A program made the position numbers and the translations under genes. DNA of 64,000 nt from Calcarisporiella thermophila CBS 279.70 (lineage: Eukaryota; Calcarisporiellomycota): assembly GCF_041956535.1 (NCBI RefSeq), contig NW_027192218.1, positions 263,728-327,727 on the forward strand, given 5' to 3'. Every line of letters begins with the position of its first letter. The stretch's first letter is position 1. Shown here one piece after another: positions 11,693-22,715 of the stretch. Below the pieces are notes generated by a model. It was not told the DNA's origin and searched no databases. It was given only the letters and a program-made list of their open reading frames with translations.

Positions 11693-13047
11693 TGGCAGTA
11701 AATCTAACAACGAGAGATTGAAAAATGTTCAGATGCTTCGCTTATTTTAAATTCATAATTTCATGTCTCCGAACTTTAGGGACAATTTGGCTACGCCACA
11801 TAACCACCTGGGAATATAGCCATGCATATAAGGGTAAGAGTTGATCAGCCCAGCAGTCCAATTTCTGGGAGCGTCTACAGCATGTGATGACGAATGTGCT
11901 CCTGAAAGTTGCCAGGCACTACCAATCTTGACGTAGCATAAGACTGCTATAATCAGGCTGACAAAGATCAGGTTCCGAGTTCCTTAAATAGCGCTTGGTG
12001 TTGCAATTTAATTCCTAGCTGACCTAATTATTCCTGCGGCAGGCATTAATAAGGAATTTTAATCCAACTGCTCGGCCCTGAAAGTAACAGTTGCTTAAAC
12101 GGGAATAATTCAATCGAGGATATTCATTGCATTTATTTACAAGCAAAATAAAAAAGCCGTTTGCTTTTGTTGTGCATACATCAAGAGTCCCTCCAAGAAT
12201 CACTAGTAAATAGTCGAGCTCTATTTTGTACCCTGTTCGACGCCAAACTGTATCTATATTGGCTCTACGATTTTTAGTTGTCTAATTTGTCCGATTCATT
12301 TCGTCCAAAAATTTTCTCCGTTTTTTGGTGGCAACGAAATACGATGGTGTAGACATAAGAGGTATGCGAGATGAGCTCATACAAAAGCTGGCATTGGCCT
12401 TATCTAATAATAACCTTGGCCCCAACTGCGGCTTAATGTAAAGATAATACATTAAGTCGCACAAATTTATTGTCATCTCTCCTCGTATTTTGATGATAGA
12501 GTGCGAATGCAGCTTCGGATATTGTTTGCGTATAGGCTATAGCAATAAACTCTGCGTGCAGCAGTCATTTCGAGTTTCGATATAACGAAGAGATGCCTGC
12601 GTTAACCCATTACATTTACCCACATACTTGCTCAATTACTGTCGTAAATGTCTGGACCAGATAACAGAGGCTCGGTGGCCGGCTCATATATGAAAAAAGA
12701 TCAGAGTACGCGCTCACTATTCCCTCAACTTACAACGACCACGAGCAAATTTCTAGGAAAATATTTTGCGCGACCGCGTCCGATTTAAGGTCTAGCTCAC
12801 TTCCTGTTTATTATGAACACGGTTGTTTGTGGCTTGGTTAATTATTGGCCACTTTTTTTTGGTACTTATGCTTCGCAACTTACAGATTTTTGAACTCCTC
12901 TTAATCCCAGTCGGAATCATCATCAAACGGGATAATAGTGTAGGAGATCAGGATCATCTCGCGTATATCTCAATTTTGCAATATCATTGTACTTGAGTGC
13001 GCATCAGTCAATCCAACATTTATAAAGCATTATCAAACATCTCAGCA
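11693..13047. other. Intergenic region, no gene recognised
   Basis: About 1.3 kb of AT-rich sequence between the divergent SDR and calcineurin genes. Short frames such as 12282-12476 on the minus strand lack domain features or good splice partners. It presumably holds both promoters. Confidence 0.5.
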
Positions 13048-15355
13048 ATGAAGGATTCAGCGAGTAACCACCTTACCGTGGTCACACCTGATACAACCAT
13101 GACGCCGCCCTCGCCCTCGCTGCGGCCCTCTTCCCCAGGGCCGAACATGATTCTGCGCAAGATGATGAATAAGGAACCTGTTCCTGACATTGATTTCTCT
13201 GTATTTACTCTCGATGATGGAACACAGGTGTCAACAAAGGAGCGTGTAATGAAGGGTAAATTATGCTTAGTCTTTATTTTTTTTTTCAACGATAGACAAT
13301 GTCTAAGAGTAGAACAAGGCCGATTGCTAATCACTGTCTCTGTTTACACACATAGATGTTACACCTCCTGCCACTCATCTCCCGGCCGATGAAGAATTCT
13401 TTTCAAAGGAGCGGCCCGATCTTCCCGATGTGCAATTTTTAAAGAATCATTTCTTTCATGAAGGACGTATCACCGAGGAACAGGCTCTTTATATCATAGG
13501 AAAAGGGACCGAATTGCTACGCAAAGAACCAAATTTGCTGGAAGTGAGCGCCCCAATTACAGGTAAATAAAAGTGACGGTTTGAATTGGTGCAATCTAGT
13601 GATCTAAATATGTTCTGCTCCCTTTCTTATCAGTGTGTGGCGATATTCATGGGCAATACTATGACCTGATGAAGCTATTTGAAGTCGGGGGTAATCCTGC
13701 CGAGACAACTTATTTGTTCCTGGGCGACTATGTTGATCGCGGATACTTTTCTATCGAGGTACCCCTGACCTTGTTTGGATTTCGTTTGGTGTTTGTTTAT
13801 TTACTTGGTCATTTCTTGCTAGTGTGTGCTTTACCTATGGGCCCTCAAGTGCTGGTATCCGAATTCATTCTTTTTATTGCGTGGAAATCACGAATGCCGA
13901 CATCTCACGGACTATTTTACCTTCAAAGCAGAATGTAACTTTTTCTTTGGCTACAGCCTAACATTTTTATTCTAAACATCCTTTTATTGGGAAAATAGGC
14001 AAGCACAAGTACTCAGAGCGAGTTTATGAGGCTTGCATCGAATCGTTTTGCGCACTACCGCTTGCTGCCATTTTAAATAAACAGTTTCTCTGCATTCACG
14101 GCGGGCTTTCACCCGAGCTGAATACCTTGGATGATTTACGAAGTGTATGTAGCCCTGCACATCGTTTTAGTTTGAGAATCTAGAAGAATTGATTTTTTAT
14201 TCCTTTTTGCTAGATTAACCGATTCCGCGAACCACCTACGCATGGCCTCATGTGTGACATCCTTTGGGCGGACCCGCTCGAGGAATTTGGGCAAGAGAAG
14301 ACAACGGAGTGTTTTGTTCATAACCACGTGCGGGGCTGCTCCTTCTTTTTCAGTTATCACGCTGCCTGTGCATTCCTCGAACGCAACAATCTGCTTTCAA
14401 TTATACGTGCCCACGAGGCGCAGGACGCCGGCTATCGTATGTACCGAAAGACGAGGACGACAGGGTTCCCCTCTGTCATGACAATTTTCTCGGCACCCAA
14501 TTACCTAGACGTGTATAACAACAAAGCAGCGGTGCTCAAATATGAGAACAATGTCATGAATATTCGACAATTTAACTGCACACCACACCCATATTGGCTG
14601 CCGAACTTTATGGACGTATTTACTTGGAGTTTACCTTTTGTTGGCGAGAAGAGTGAGTGATTACTATACGTTGATTCGAGTTTCTTCTAATGGTTAACCA
14701 AATATTTCTGGTGTAAATGTAATAGTCACCGATATGTTACTCTCGGTGCTCAATGTGTGCACGAAGGAAGAATTACTGGATGAGGAGGGACCAGATCTCA
14801 AGGCGGACATGACAGGTAGTTCTTACATTACTTTCTTTTCGGGACTTATCCCGGAGAAGAGGTTGCATTTGCATTACTTTTCTTCACTTTGAAATAGAAA
14901 CCGAGTTAGAGCAGGTTGAGCAGCGCCGCCGACAAATCAAAAACAAGATTTTGGCGGTCGGCCGTATGGCACGCGTATTCCAAGTGTTGCGACAGGAATC
15001 GGAGAGTGTTATGGAGCTGAAGAACAAGTCCTCTACCGGTAAACTTCCTTATGGCACACTCCTCTCGGGCGCGGAAGGCATCAAGAATGGTAAGTTAAAC
15101 AAATACGCAGGCGAAATAGAGCGCTATTACTCAAAGTTTTTTTTTTCTATTGCAGCAATCACTACATTCGAAGAGGCTCGTCGCTCCGATCTAATCAACG
15201 AACGTCTCCCTCCCACTCGCGAGGAACGCGAGAAAGACGAAGAGAAGCGAAGAGAATCACTCCGCCAGTCGCTCAGGCTGACGGTTGAAAATATAGATTC
15301 TTTGAAGGCTTTGATGGAGCCAATCAGCGAGTTGAGTTTGGAACGGGATGATTAA
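13048..15355 (+). CDS. CNA1: Calcineurin catalytic subunit A (protein phosphatase 2B)
   Basis: This is a Ca2+/calmodulin-dependent Ser/Thr phosphatase that acts with calcineurin B on targets such as Crz1. Exons 13048-13255, 13356-13562, 13634-13758, 13823-13934, 13999-14144, 14214-14652, 14726-14815, 14898-15089 and 15156-15355 encode 572 residues. Metal and catalytic motifs are GDIHGQ, GDYVDRG, RGNHE and CIHGG, with [12 protein letters not shown] later. After the B-subunit-binding helix comes the calmodulin-binding stretch [17 protein letters not shown] and the autoinhibitory motif [19 protein letters not shown]. The start MKDSASNHL was preferred; an upstream in-frame non-ATG extension exists. 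The 3' end converges on CDK7. Confidence 0.95.
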
Positions 15356-16085
15356 ATCGCACCAAGGAATAATACACATATTTAGGGCTATATCAGTGAA
15401 TTGATTGTTTTCTCTGGTTTTTTATTCCTTTCGTGTTTTTGCTAAACAATTTCTTTTTCCTACACGTATTTCCGTTTCTTTTTATAATGTTTAGATTACA
15501 TTTCATTATATATTATTATATTATATTTACCGTTTTTTATGTAATTGAAAATCGGGGCATCTACAGAACTACTGAAAATGTTTATTGGTAACTTGGTTAA
15601 GTAAATATGACACTGAAAATATTTCCTTTCTCTTCGACCTGCTTTTTCTCTTTCCTTTTTTTTTTTTTTTTTTTTTGTCTGGGGTGTCTCCGTCGAGCTT
15701 GCGAGCGATGTTGCATTATTTTTTTTATCAGAGCCTCTCAATAAATGTTTCAGAGTTCTTGATGGATCTAAGGCTTCGACAGCCATCTAGGGCTACGAGA
15801 CAAGCAATCTGTCCCGACAATCAGTAGAATCAGAAACTATCAGTCAACTCAGAGACTGCAGAAATTTCTAATCCGCGACCATAAAGTTTTCCGACCTTAT
15901 TCTGATCAGTTAGACTGTCACCGTTATTAGAGGGGATTAGAAGAAAAATTGGATTTAAATGCCAAAATATATATCTATCAATATAAATTAGAGGAAGAAA
16001 AAAAAACTATACAGAGGTGCACCTTTTACAGGCCAGAACAAATCAAACTATTTCCCAAGCAACGCGTGTTATTTTCTATATTCAG
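15356..16085. other. AT-rich convergent spacer with poly-T tract
   Basis: This lies between the 3' ends of calcineurin A and CDK7. It contains a run of about 19 T at 15658-15676 and other T-rich tracts. Nothing coding is supported. Confidence 0.5.
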
Positions 16086-17678
16086 TTATGCAGCACCAAA
16101 GTCGAGTCGCCGCGCAATCTTGCGTGACTCCTCATCCTCCTCTTCTTCTCCTCCCTCTACATTTTCAAGGTTGAAAGAATCTTTAGGTAAGAGATACTAA
16201 ATTGTTGCGAACTTTATTGCAGGGCATTGCTTACCAAGTGCCAGGGGATCATCGGCCTTCCGCTTCAACGAATTGGCCACTTTGGTAATCTCGGGCTTGT
16301 GTTTCGGGAGCTTTGAGGGCGGCGTGGGACGAGGTTTGTTTTTGAAATAAGGGTGATGAAGTGACTATCAGCGCAATTCAAAGCTTTAGTACACACATAG
16401 TAATTTAAGACTTGACAATCACAATGGAGACTTACATCCCGTGCACTAATCCGCTTGTTAGGATCGAATTGTAACATTTTTTCCAGCAGATCCAGGGCAT
16501 CATTCCCCGCAGCGGAGAAGTATGTGCGCAATGGGACTTTGGGGAAAGTCTTGAAGGAAACATAGTCTGGAAGGTTGGTCATACCCTGTATCCGAGAGGC
16601 CGTAAATGCAAACACACATGCATATTAGCCAATGTATCGAAACAATTGCAAGAAAATTATCGGGGTTAGTTTACCGGCCAGTCCTGTTCTGTGGGTGTGC
16701 CTAGAGCGTGGAAAATCTTGGTGAGCTGGTCCATGTCTGAGTCTCCAGCAACGTAGGGCGTACGCAACATAAGCTCTGCAAAGATACAGCCAACAGCCCA
16801 AATATCAACTCCATAGCAGTATTCCTTTGCACCAAAGAGCAGTTCCGGGGAGCGATACCATCTGAGTCGCGAATATTAGAGCATTAACAAGACAGCCAAG
16901 GCGGATAAAGATGAAAAGAGGGGCGCTCACCTTGTAACGACCTGAGATGTCATATTCCGGTTTGGAAGCGCAAAGTCTCGCGCCAAGCCAAAGTCAGCAA
17001 TCTTGAGCTCCCCACTGTGACTCAACAGCAAGTTGTTTGGCTTCATATCCTATACGAGGCACATCGTCATTCACTTAGTAAATCCAAGCATTGCCAACGA
17101 GTTGCAAAATGGTAAACAATTACTCTGTGTAATATCCAATTGCGGTGGCAGTGCTCCAGACCTCGTAGTGTCATGAGCATCCAGCTTTTGATATCGGCAG
17201 GCATAAACACTATACTCTTGTCTTTGATAATCATTTCTAGATCGGAATCTAGAAATTCAAGCACAAGATGGAGATTTGTCTTCATAGTATATACATCGAT
17301 AAGCTAATATATGGTGTGAATAGGATGAGATATTGCATTCCTCCTTATGTTCCATCACGGGCGATAAAATACCTCAACAATATTTGGGTGTCGTAATTCT
17401 TGAAGAAACATAACCTCGCGTATTGCGGACATATCCAACCCCTCTTTGAGACGACCGACTTTGATTTTTTTAATGGCGACCTTTCTCCCTGAATCTTTCT
17501 GAGTACCTGTAAAAGCACGTATGTGTTATAATTTAGGGGAAGCAAGACGAATTGCACAACTGGCTCGCTAATTTATACCTTGGTAGACTACGGCATATGT
17601 ACCCTCTCCCACTTTTTTATCCTTTTGATATTTTGCTGCGATTGCTGCGTTGGCATCTTGGGGGTCCACGATCTTCAT
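16086..17678 (-). CDS. KIN28: CDK7/Kin28-type kinase (CDK-activating / TFIIH kinase)
   Basis: This is a cyclin-dependent kinase of TFIIH that phosphorylates the RNA polymerase II C-terminal domain. Exons in transcript order 17678-17579, 17506-17373, 17303-17124, 17049-16931, 16861-16675, 16585-16436, 16364-16235 and 16180-16086 encode 364 residues. Motifs are [10 protein letters not shown] (Gly loop), VAIKKIKVG (Lys), HRDMKPNN (catalytic loop), DFGLARD (metal) and the activation segment [20 protein letters not shown], the CDK7-like form. DMSAIREV replaces the PSTAIRE helix. The tail is acidic, [15 protein letters not shown]. The final acceptor was placed at 16181 because a nearer AG gives an immediate stop. 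It is divergent from the bisphosphate nucleotidase with about 250 bp between starts. Confidence 0.93.
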
Positions 17679-17931
17679 TTTTTTTCAGCCGAAGTGCATG
17701 AATTTCTAGCAAAGGATCATTTAGAGAACGGAGACTACAAGTTTTGCAAAACTTTAGGGTCGATTCATTTTAGCGTGACTTAGAATTCGCGTAATCGTAC
17801 AATTTTTCTGATTAGAAATTAATTCAACCTCGACTTTCACACCCGAATTATAGTATTAATTCATTCAAGATGTCTGGTAATATTACTCTTTGTGTTTACC
17901 CATCTGGACGGTTTCTGATGGCTTTCACACA

Positions 17932-19302
17932 ATGATAGCGCTAACATATGCTGTTGAACGCGCCGTTGCGATCCAGGCTGTCCTCAAAGCAACGCAGGTT
18001 TGCCAAACAGTTTTTCAAAAACTCGTTACGGAGGAGACACTTACCAAAAAAGATAAATCACCAGTTACTGGTACAGTGTATATCCGTGTTAATTTATATG
18101 TGCATTTATTCTCATCTTTTAACTTGTGGTACTGGCTGACTTTTATTAGTCGCTGACTTTGGTGCACAGGCCGTGGTGAATTCTATACTTCAGCAGCACT
18201 TCCCAGGCGATCCAGTGGTAGGCGAGGAGGACTCGAAGGATTTGCGTGGAGAGGCAGGGAGAGCAATGAGAGAGAAAGTTCTCGACCTTGCAAACTCTGT
18301 CCTGGACGCACCATTATCTGAAGAAAAGGTGGGTTTTCTTAAGTGCTTCATGTCTTCCAAAAAGGTATCCTAAGATGTGTCTTTTCTTTAGTTGCTAGCT
18401 GCCATTGATATTGGCAATTCTCAAGGAGGACAAGCTGGACGTGAGTCGTTATTGTGCCTTTTTGCCCACACATCGACTGACCCGTCATTTTGTTTAGGTA
18501 TGTGGTGCCTTGATCCGATCGATGGCACAAAGGGATTCCTCCGAGGCGATCAATACGCTGTGTGCCTCGCTCTCATCGTCGATGGGCGCGTGCGCTTGGG
18601 AGTGATGGGCTGTCCGAATTTGCCTGTTGACCTGAAGAACCCCGTGGGCGAACGCGGGAGCCTCTTCATTGCCGTGGAGGGGCAGGGTGCATTTCAGGTT
18701 TGGTCCCCTTCCTGTCTCTCCCCTCTACTCTACATTCCCTTTTCTTTTAAAGCATGCTCTAACCAATAATTTGTATGGCAGCGTCCATTCTCTTCGGACA
18801 AGGAAACACGTATCCATATGGCAGATGTGTCGAGTATTTCACAGGCCGCTTTCTGCGAATCCTTCGAGTCTGGCCACTCATCCCAGTCAGACTCTGCACG
18901 CATAGCAGAGCTGCTTGGAATTTCTAAGCCGCCCATTCGAATGGACAGCCAGGCCAAGTATTGTGCTATTAGTCGGGGAGACGCCGATATTTACCTCAGA
19001 TTACCAGTGCCAGGGCTTGGATATGTCGAAAAAATATGGGTAAGGTTTGGTGTTTTGTTTGAGCTAATATACACTAACATTTGATTTCTTAAAAGGACCA
19101 TGCCTCGGGGGATCTGTTAGTTAAGGAGGCTGGAGGAATAGTGACTGATATCCATGGCAAAGAACTTGATTTTTCTGTTGGAAGACTATTAAGCAAAAAC
19201 AAAGGGGTTATCGCGGCCGCTGCGAAAATCCATCCACAAGTTTTGCAAGCGGTACAGACTGTTTTGCTAGGCAGCAGTGGAAAGGGTGGGAATAATTTGT
19301 AA
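17932..19302 (+). CDS. MET22: 3'(2'),5'-bisphosphate nucleotidase (Met22/Hal2)
   Basis: It hydrolyses 3'-phosphoadenosine 5'-phosphate to AMP, clearing a toxic by-product of sulfate assimilation; the family is inhibited by Li+ and Na+. Exons 17932-18070, 18150-18328, 18392-18440, 18498-18697, 18782-19039 and 19096-19302 encode 343 residues. Metal-binding motifs are VVGEED, DPIDGTKGFLRG and DHASGDLLVKEAGG; DKSPVTVADFGAQA is the family N-terminal signature. The start is ambiguous. ATG 17932 gives MIALTYAVER; alternatively ATG 17870 with a 7-nt first exon and an intron 17877-17938 gives MSALTYAVER, the same length. I chose the simpler model. Confidence 0.92.
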
Positions 19303-19881
19303 GACGACATTGTTGTAAAAAATATGGCTGGAGTATGATTTCCTTTGCCAGCCCGGATATCATAATGGTTTGAGTGGGGTGTTTATCACTCCGTCTTCAA
19401 ATTATTCTGTATTACTATCAGAGAAATATACACTAGCCTACTTTTTTGTTACCATACATGTTTTTTATAACGTTAAACCCCTACCCCGCGGAAAAAAGTT
19501 GTATGTGAAATTCATGATAATAGGTTGCTCTACTATATGTAGTGTGGTTCCCAACTTATTGACTCAAAATGATCCGCCAAAGTACTATACCTCTCATAGA
19601 GTGTAGCGGCTCATACTTAAGGAGACATTACTGCAAATCTATTTCTCAGTCAAAATAATGAGTTTCTCGCAACTTTACATATAGTGTGTCCCGTATTATA
19701 TTTCTATTCGGAAGGAAAATGCAATCTCCTTCCTCGCTGTATGTTAAACTAGATCGTGGATTAGGTTTGATTGCGATGGCTGCTAAGATTCTAAATTAAA
19801 TAGCTCTCAAAATTGATGGTCCAATGTCGCCATTAAAACGATCACTGTCGCTTTATTAGAGTCAAAGGAATATTTCAAAGG
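19303..19881. other. AT-rich spacer, no gene recognised
   Basis: Nothing beyond short AT-rich frames; presumably 3' untranslated sequence of the flanking convergent genes. Confidence 0.5.
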
Positions 19882-20190
19882 TTAACAGCGGACATCAGGG
19901 TGACAATGGTAGAATTTTAGGCTGGGCCAAGTCGCAATGTTGCCCCAACCTTCCCGATCGACACATCGAGAAAACCCGTTCCAGTCTGTAACGGTGCAGC
20001 TCCATGAGCCCAGGGCCTTCACCGAAAACTGTTTTCCATACGACTCCTCAGGGAACACGCCATTGTAGAGGCTATTGCCCGGAATTCCATTCCATTGTGT
20101 GCCTTTGAAGTTTTTCTTCGACCACACTGCAATGTCGGCAGCTGTACATAGCGTGGCAAGAAGAGGAAGGAGTAGGATTGCGATAAACAT
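19882..20190 (-). CDS. Small secreted cysteine-containing protein
   Basis: This single-exon frame of 102 residues begins with a clear signal peptide, hydrophobic to about LCTAA. The mature part of about 85 residues has four cysteines, in SWSCTV, FSRCVD, FYHCHP and the C-terminal C, and is rich in Trp, Gly and aromatics, for example DIAVWSKKNFKG. That pattern recalls small extracellular folds such as beta/gamma-crystallin-like domains, but no family can be assigned. A TATA-like TATAAAAA lies at 20317-20324 on the minus strand, about 130 bp before the start. A probable paralogue with an in-frame stop lies at 21813-22142 on the other strand. Confidence 0.68.
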   Translation of the reverse strand: MFIAILLLPLLATLCTAADIAVWSKKNFKGTQWNGIPGNSLYNGVFPEESYGKQFSVKALGSWSCTVTDWNGFSRCVDREGWGNIATWPSLKFYHCHPDVRC

Positions 20191-21812
20191 GCTTAATCAA
20201 AGAGTAGACAATCTAAATAGCGTGGATTCACCAAGAAAGCTTGCGCAAAAAGTAGAGGTTTTCTCAAAATAGCTTGGAAGTCTGCAGTAGCGAGCCTGGG
20301 ATCCTGTAAGTTATGCTTTTTATATCAGCCCTCAACTCAGGTGAGCATGTATATGGTCTATATAGGCTCGTTATAGAAACTGAGTGAGTCATGGTATGCG
20401 AAAGTATTTGCGACTGAAAAGATTTTATAATTGTGTAATTTTATAGTTGTATAATGGTTGCAGAGTTAACTGAATATACTAGATGAAGGCGATGTTCTGC
20501 GGACCTAGTTTAAAATTGAAACCTTATTCCCCTTTCTAAAATGCTGCATGGCATTGGCCGTAGCATTGCTAAGTAAGCGCAAAGTAGAATATGGACTGAT
20601 GGATAATACATTTCTCCACAGGACAGGTCGAGATTGGATTAGGTTGGATTCTCATGATAGCGTTGGGTGTTAAGGTTTCGATTGCAATGATCACAATAGC
20701 GTTTTGGGTCAAAATTAAGTTATTGCCAGAGCAAATTTGGAGTTTTGTGAGAGGAGTACCACTGAGAATGATTAGGTGAGCTGGCAATGTCGCGATAGAA
20801 TAGAACAATAGAGTCCAGAAGCTAAATATTTTGATGGAAAGAAAATCGTTAATCAATTAGAATTAATTAGAGTCGACGCACGCTCCAATAATTTTTGTGG
20901 CTCATACAAAGATAGAAGTATCAAGAGAATACCTAGAAAAATAGATGCACGAGAGTAATCATCAACGGGAAGCTTCACCAGGCGCTATATTCCTACGATG
21001 AAGGCAATTCACAATATTCAACGGCTGTGATGTTAAACTTTGGTCTGTATCAACCTCGCTACAATAATTGTCAATAAATAAAGGGCATCGAAGGATGCAG
21101 TGGCATAAAGAAACGTTCGCGCTCCTCTCTAACCTTTACTCTCACTTGTACAAAAGGAGAAAATGCAGAGAAGCACGAGCGTTTTATTGTGTATCCTTAG
21201 TGAATATTTTTGCACGAAGATTACTAGAAGGAGGAGAGATATCATTCAAGAATGCTGAAATCAAGTTTGAGGGAGGTTCCCTTCAAATTTTCTACTGCTA
21301 TTGAAACTTAATTACAGAAATAGTTGTAATAGATTTCAGGATAAAACCGATAAAATGGAAAATACACATCATAGGTTTTGCGCTATACCATTTACCCCAT
21401 GTATACTATGCATTAGTCATGAATATACGTTGAACTCTGTTAAAGATCTCTTGCAACCATGCTTTTTTTATTAGTAGTAAACTGTAAAGTATCTCAGTTC
21501 TTCTAGCAGTGCCAAGAGAATGAGTACCAAATGTATATGACCATTGGAAGAGGTATGGTATTAAAATTGAAGCTTTAAACTAAATTGTGACCAATGTCTC
21601 AAATTTGTTGAATGTGAACTCAACTCTGAAAATTTGAATAAAGATGTAGAAAATCAAAATTTTCCCTGTCAGCATATAGAGGCATGGTTCTTTAGGCATC
21701 CGAAAATTATCCTTCAATCGATATTACTCTCTCCTTCCCCACAAAAGCACCCTGCGAAAAATCACAATCTCTTCAAGAACCTTTTGAATTCGGCACCAGA
21801 AAACCAATGTAA
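20191..21812. other. AT-rich region, no gene recognised
   Basis: It contains the presumed promoter of the small secreted gene at its left end (TATA-like element at 20317-20324). Short frames at 20569-20856 (minus) and 21068-21304 (plus) show no protein features. Confidence 0.45.
20317..20324 (-). promoter_or_regulatory. TATA-like element of small secreted gene
   Basis: TATAAAAA on the minus strand, about 130 bp upstream of the start codon at 20190, a plausible core-promoter distance. Confidence 0.45.
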
Positions 21813-22142
21813 ATGAAATCTCGCTTTGGATTCCCTATTTTGCTTCTGCTGCTTATCGCGTTGGCGGGAGCAGATGTCGTGGTTGACCTTTAGAAAAATC
21901 GCTATGGGTATGATTATCTAAAGCGACTTACTATCGGGACAAACACTTGTTTGGGGATCAGCGGCTGGCATCGCGATCATTTGTGCGGCATTAGTATACC
22001 ACCGCCCGGAAATTACTGCTGCAATTACTTGTTTGGGGGTGCCTGTTTCGGCGACAACCGTATTTTACGTATTTCCAATGGCAAGGCTAATGTCTATAGT
22101 TGGGTAGCGATTTATGGAATCACCTGCAACGAACACCGTTAG
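21813..22142 (+). pseudogene. Small secreted Cys-rich protein broken by one in-frame TAG
   Basis: ATG 21813 opens a signal peptide (MKSRFGFP followed by a Leu/Ile run to about residue 18) and a Cys- and aromatic-rich mature part of about 90 residues ending at TAG/22142. A single in-frame TAG at 21891-21893 (codon 27) interrupts it just after the signal peptide; the frame is otherwise open. After the signal, DVVVDL-stop-KNRYG lines up with DIAVWSKKNFKG of the secreted gene at 19882-20190, placing the stop at a Lys codon (AAG to TAG is one change). No good GT-AG intron removes the stop. It may be a recent pseudogene or a sequencing error. Confidence 0.5.
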
Positions 22143-22715
22143 TCAAGTATTGAGGATTATGAACCCACTCGGCATATTTGTCAAAACAGAAAATAATAAT
22201 TATACACCATGTCCAACGGTGTTTGAATACGTTGACCATTTTAATAATAAACACCGGCTGTTGAGAATACTTATCGGATTTTTTTTTATTATGAGCAATG
22301 AATTAAAGATATGTCCTTAGAGATACTTTTATTCAAGATCACAAAGATAGTGCTGATTGACCATGAAAACACAATAGATCTAGGTATGCGAAGTGTTACA
22401 TGATATCATGCGTGCTTGCTTAATGCGTGATAAAAGGGATTTTTTTTATCAATGAGCTGTGCTTAAGGGATGATGTACTACATTCTTCAGTTCAACTATG
22501 GATTCATTATGTAATAGGGTATTTGCCTTAAAGCACCCTTTTCTTGCGTAGGTCATGTAAAGTACGTTTCACAGTTTCATTGGATCAGAGTTAAAGGAGT
22601 CTCTATTGCAAACGCACTATTTCACAACAAGGAAGAAAGAATCGGAGAATAATTAGGGGTTTGTTAAATACAGAGGAGAACTAATGGTATAAATAGAGGG
22701 AAGGCATAACATTGC
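22143..22715. other. AT-rich spacer, no gene recognised
   Basis: About 570 bp without coding signal; probably 3' untranslated sequence of the aminopeptidase gene at its right end. Confidence 0.5.

Noticed and set aside
17870-17938. 7-nt first coding exon for MET22
   Set aside because: It is possible, but an in-frame ATG at 17932 gives an equally good N-terminus without it.
21813-22142. Reassigned TAG codon in this genome
   Set aside because: Many other genes here, including CDA-neighbour and Sds3-like genes, use standard code and TAG as a stop; one internal TAG is better explained as a nonsense change or error.
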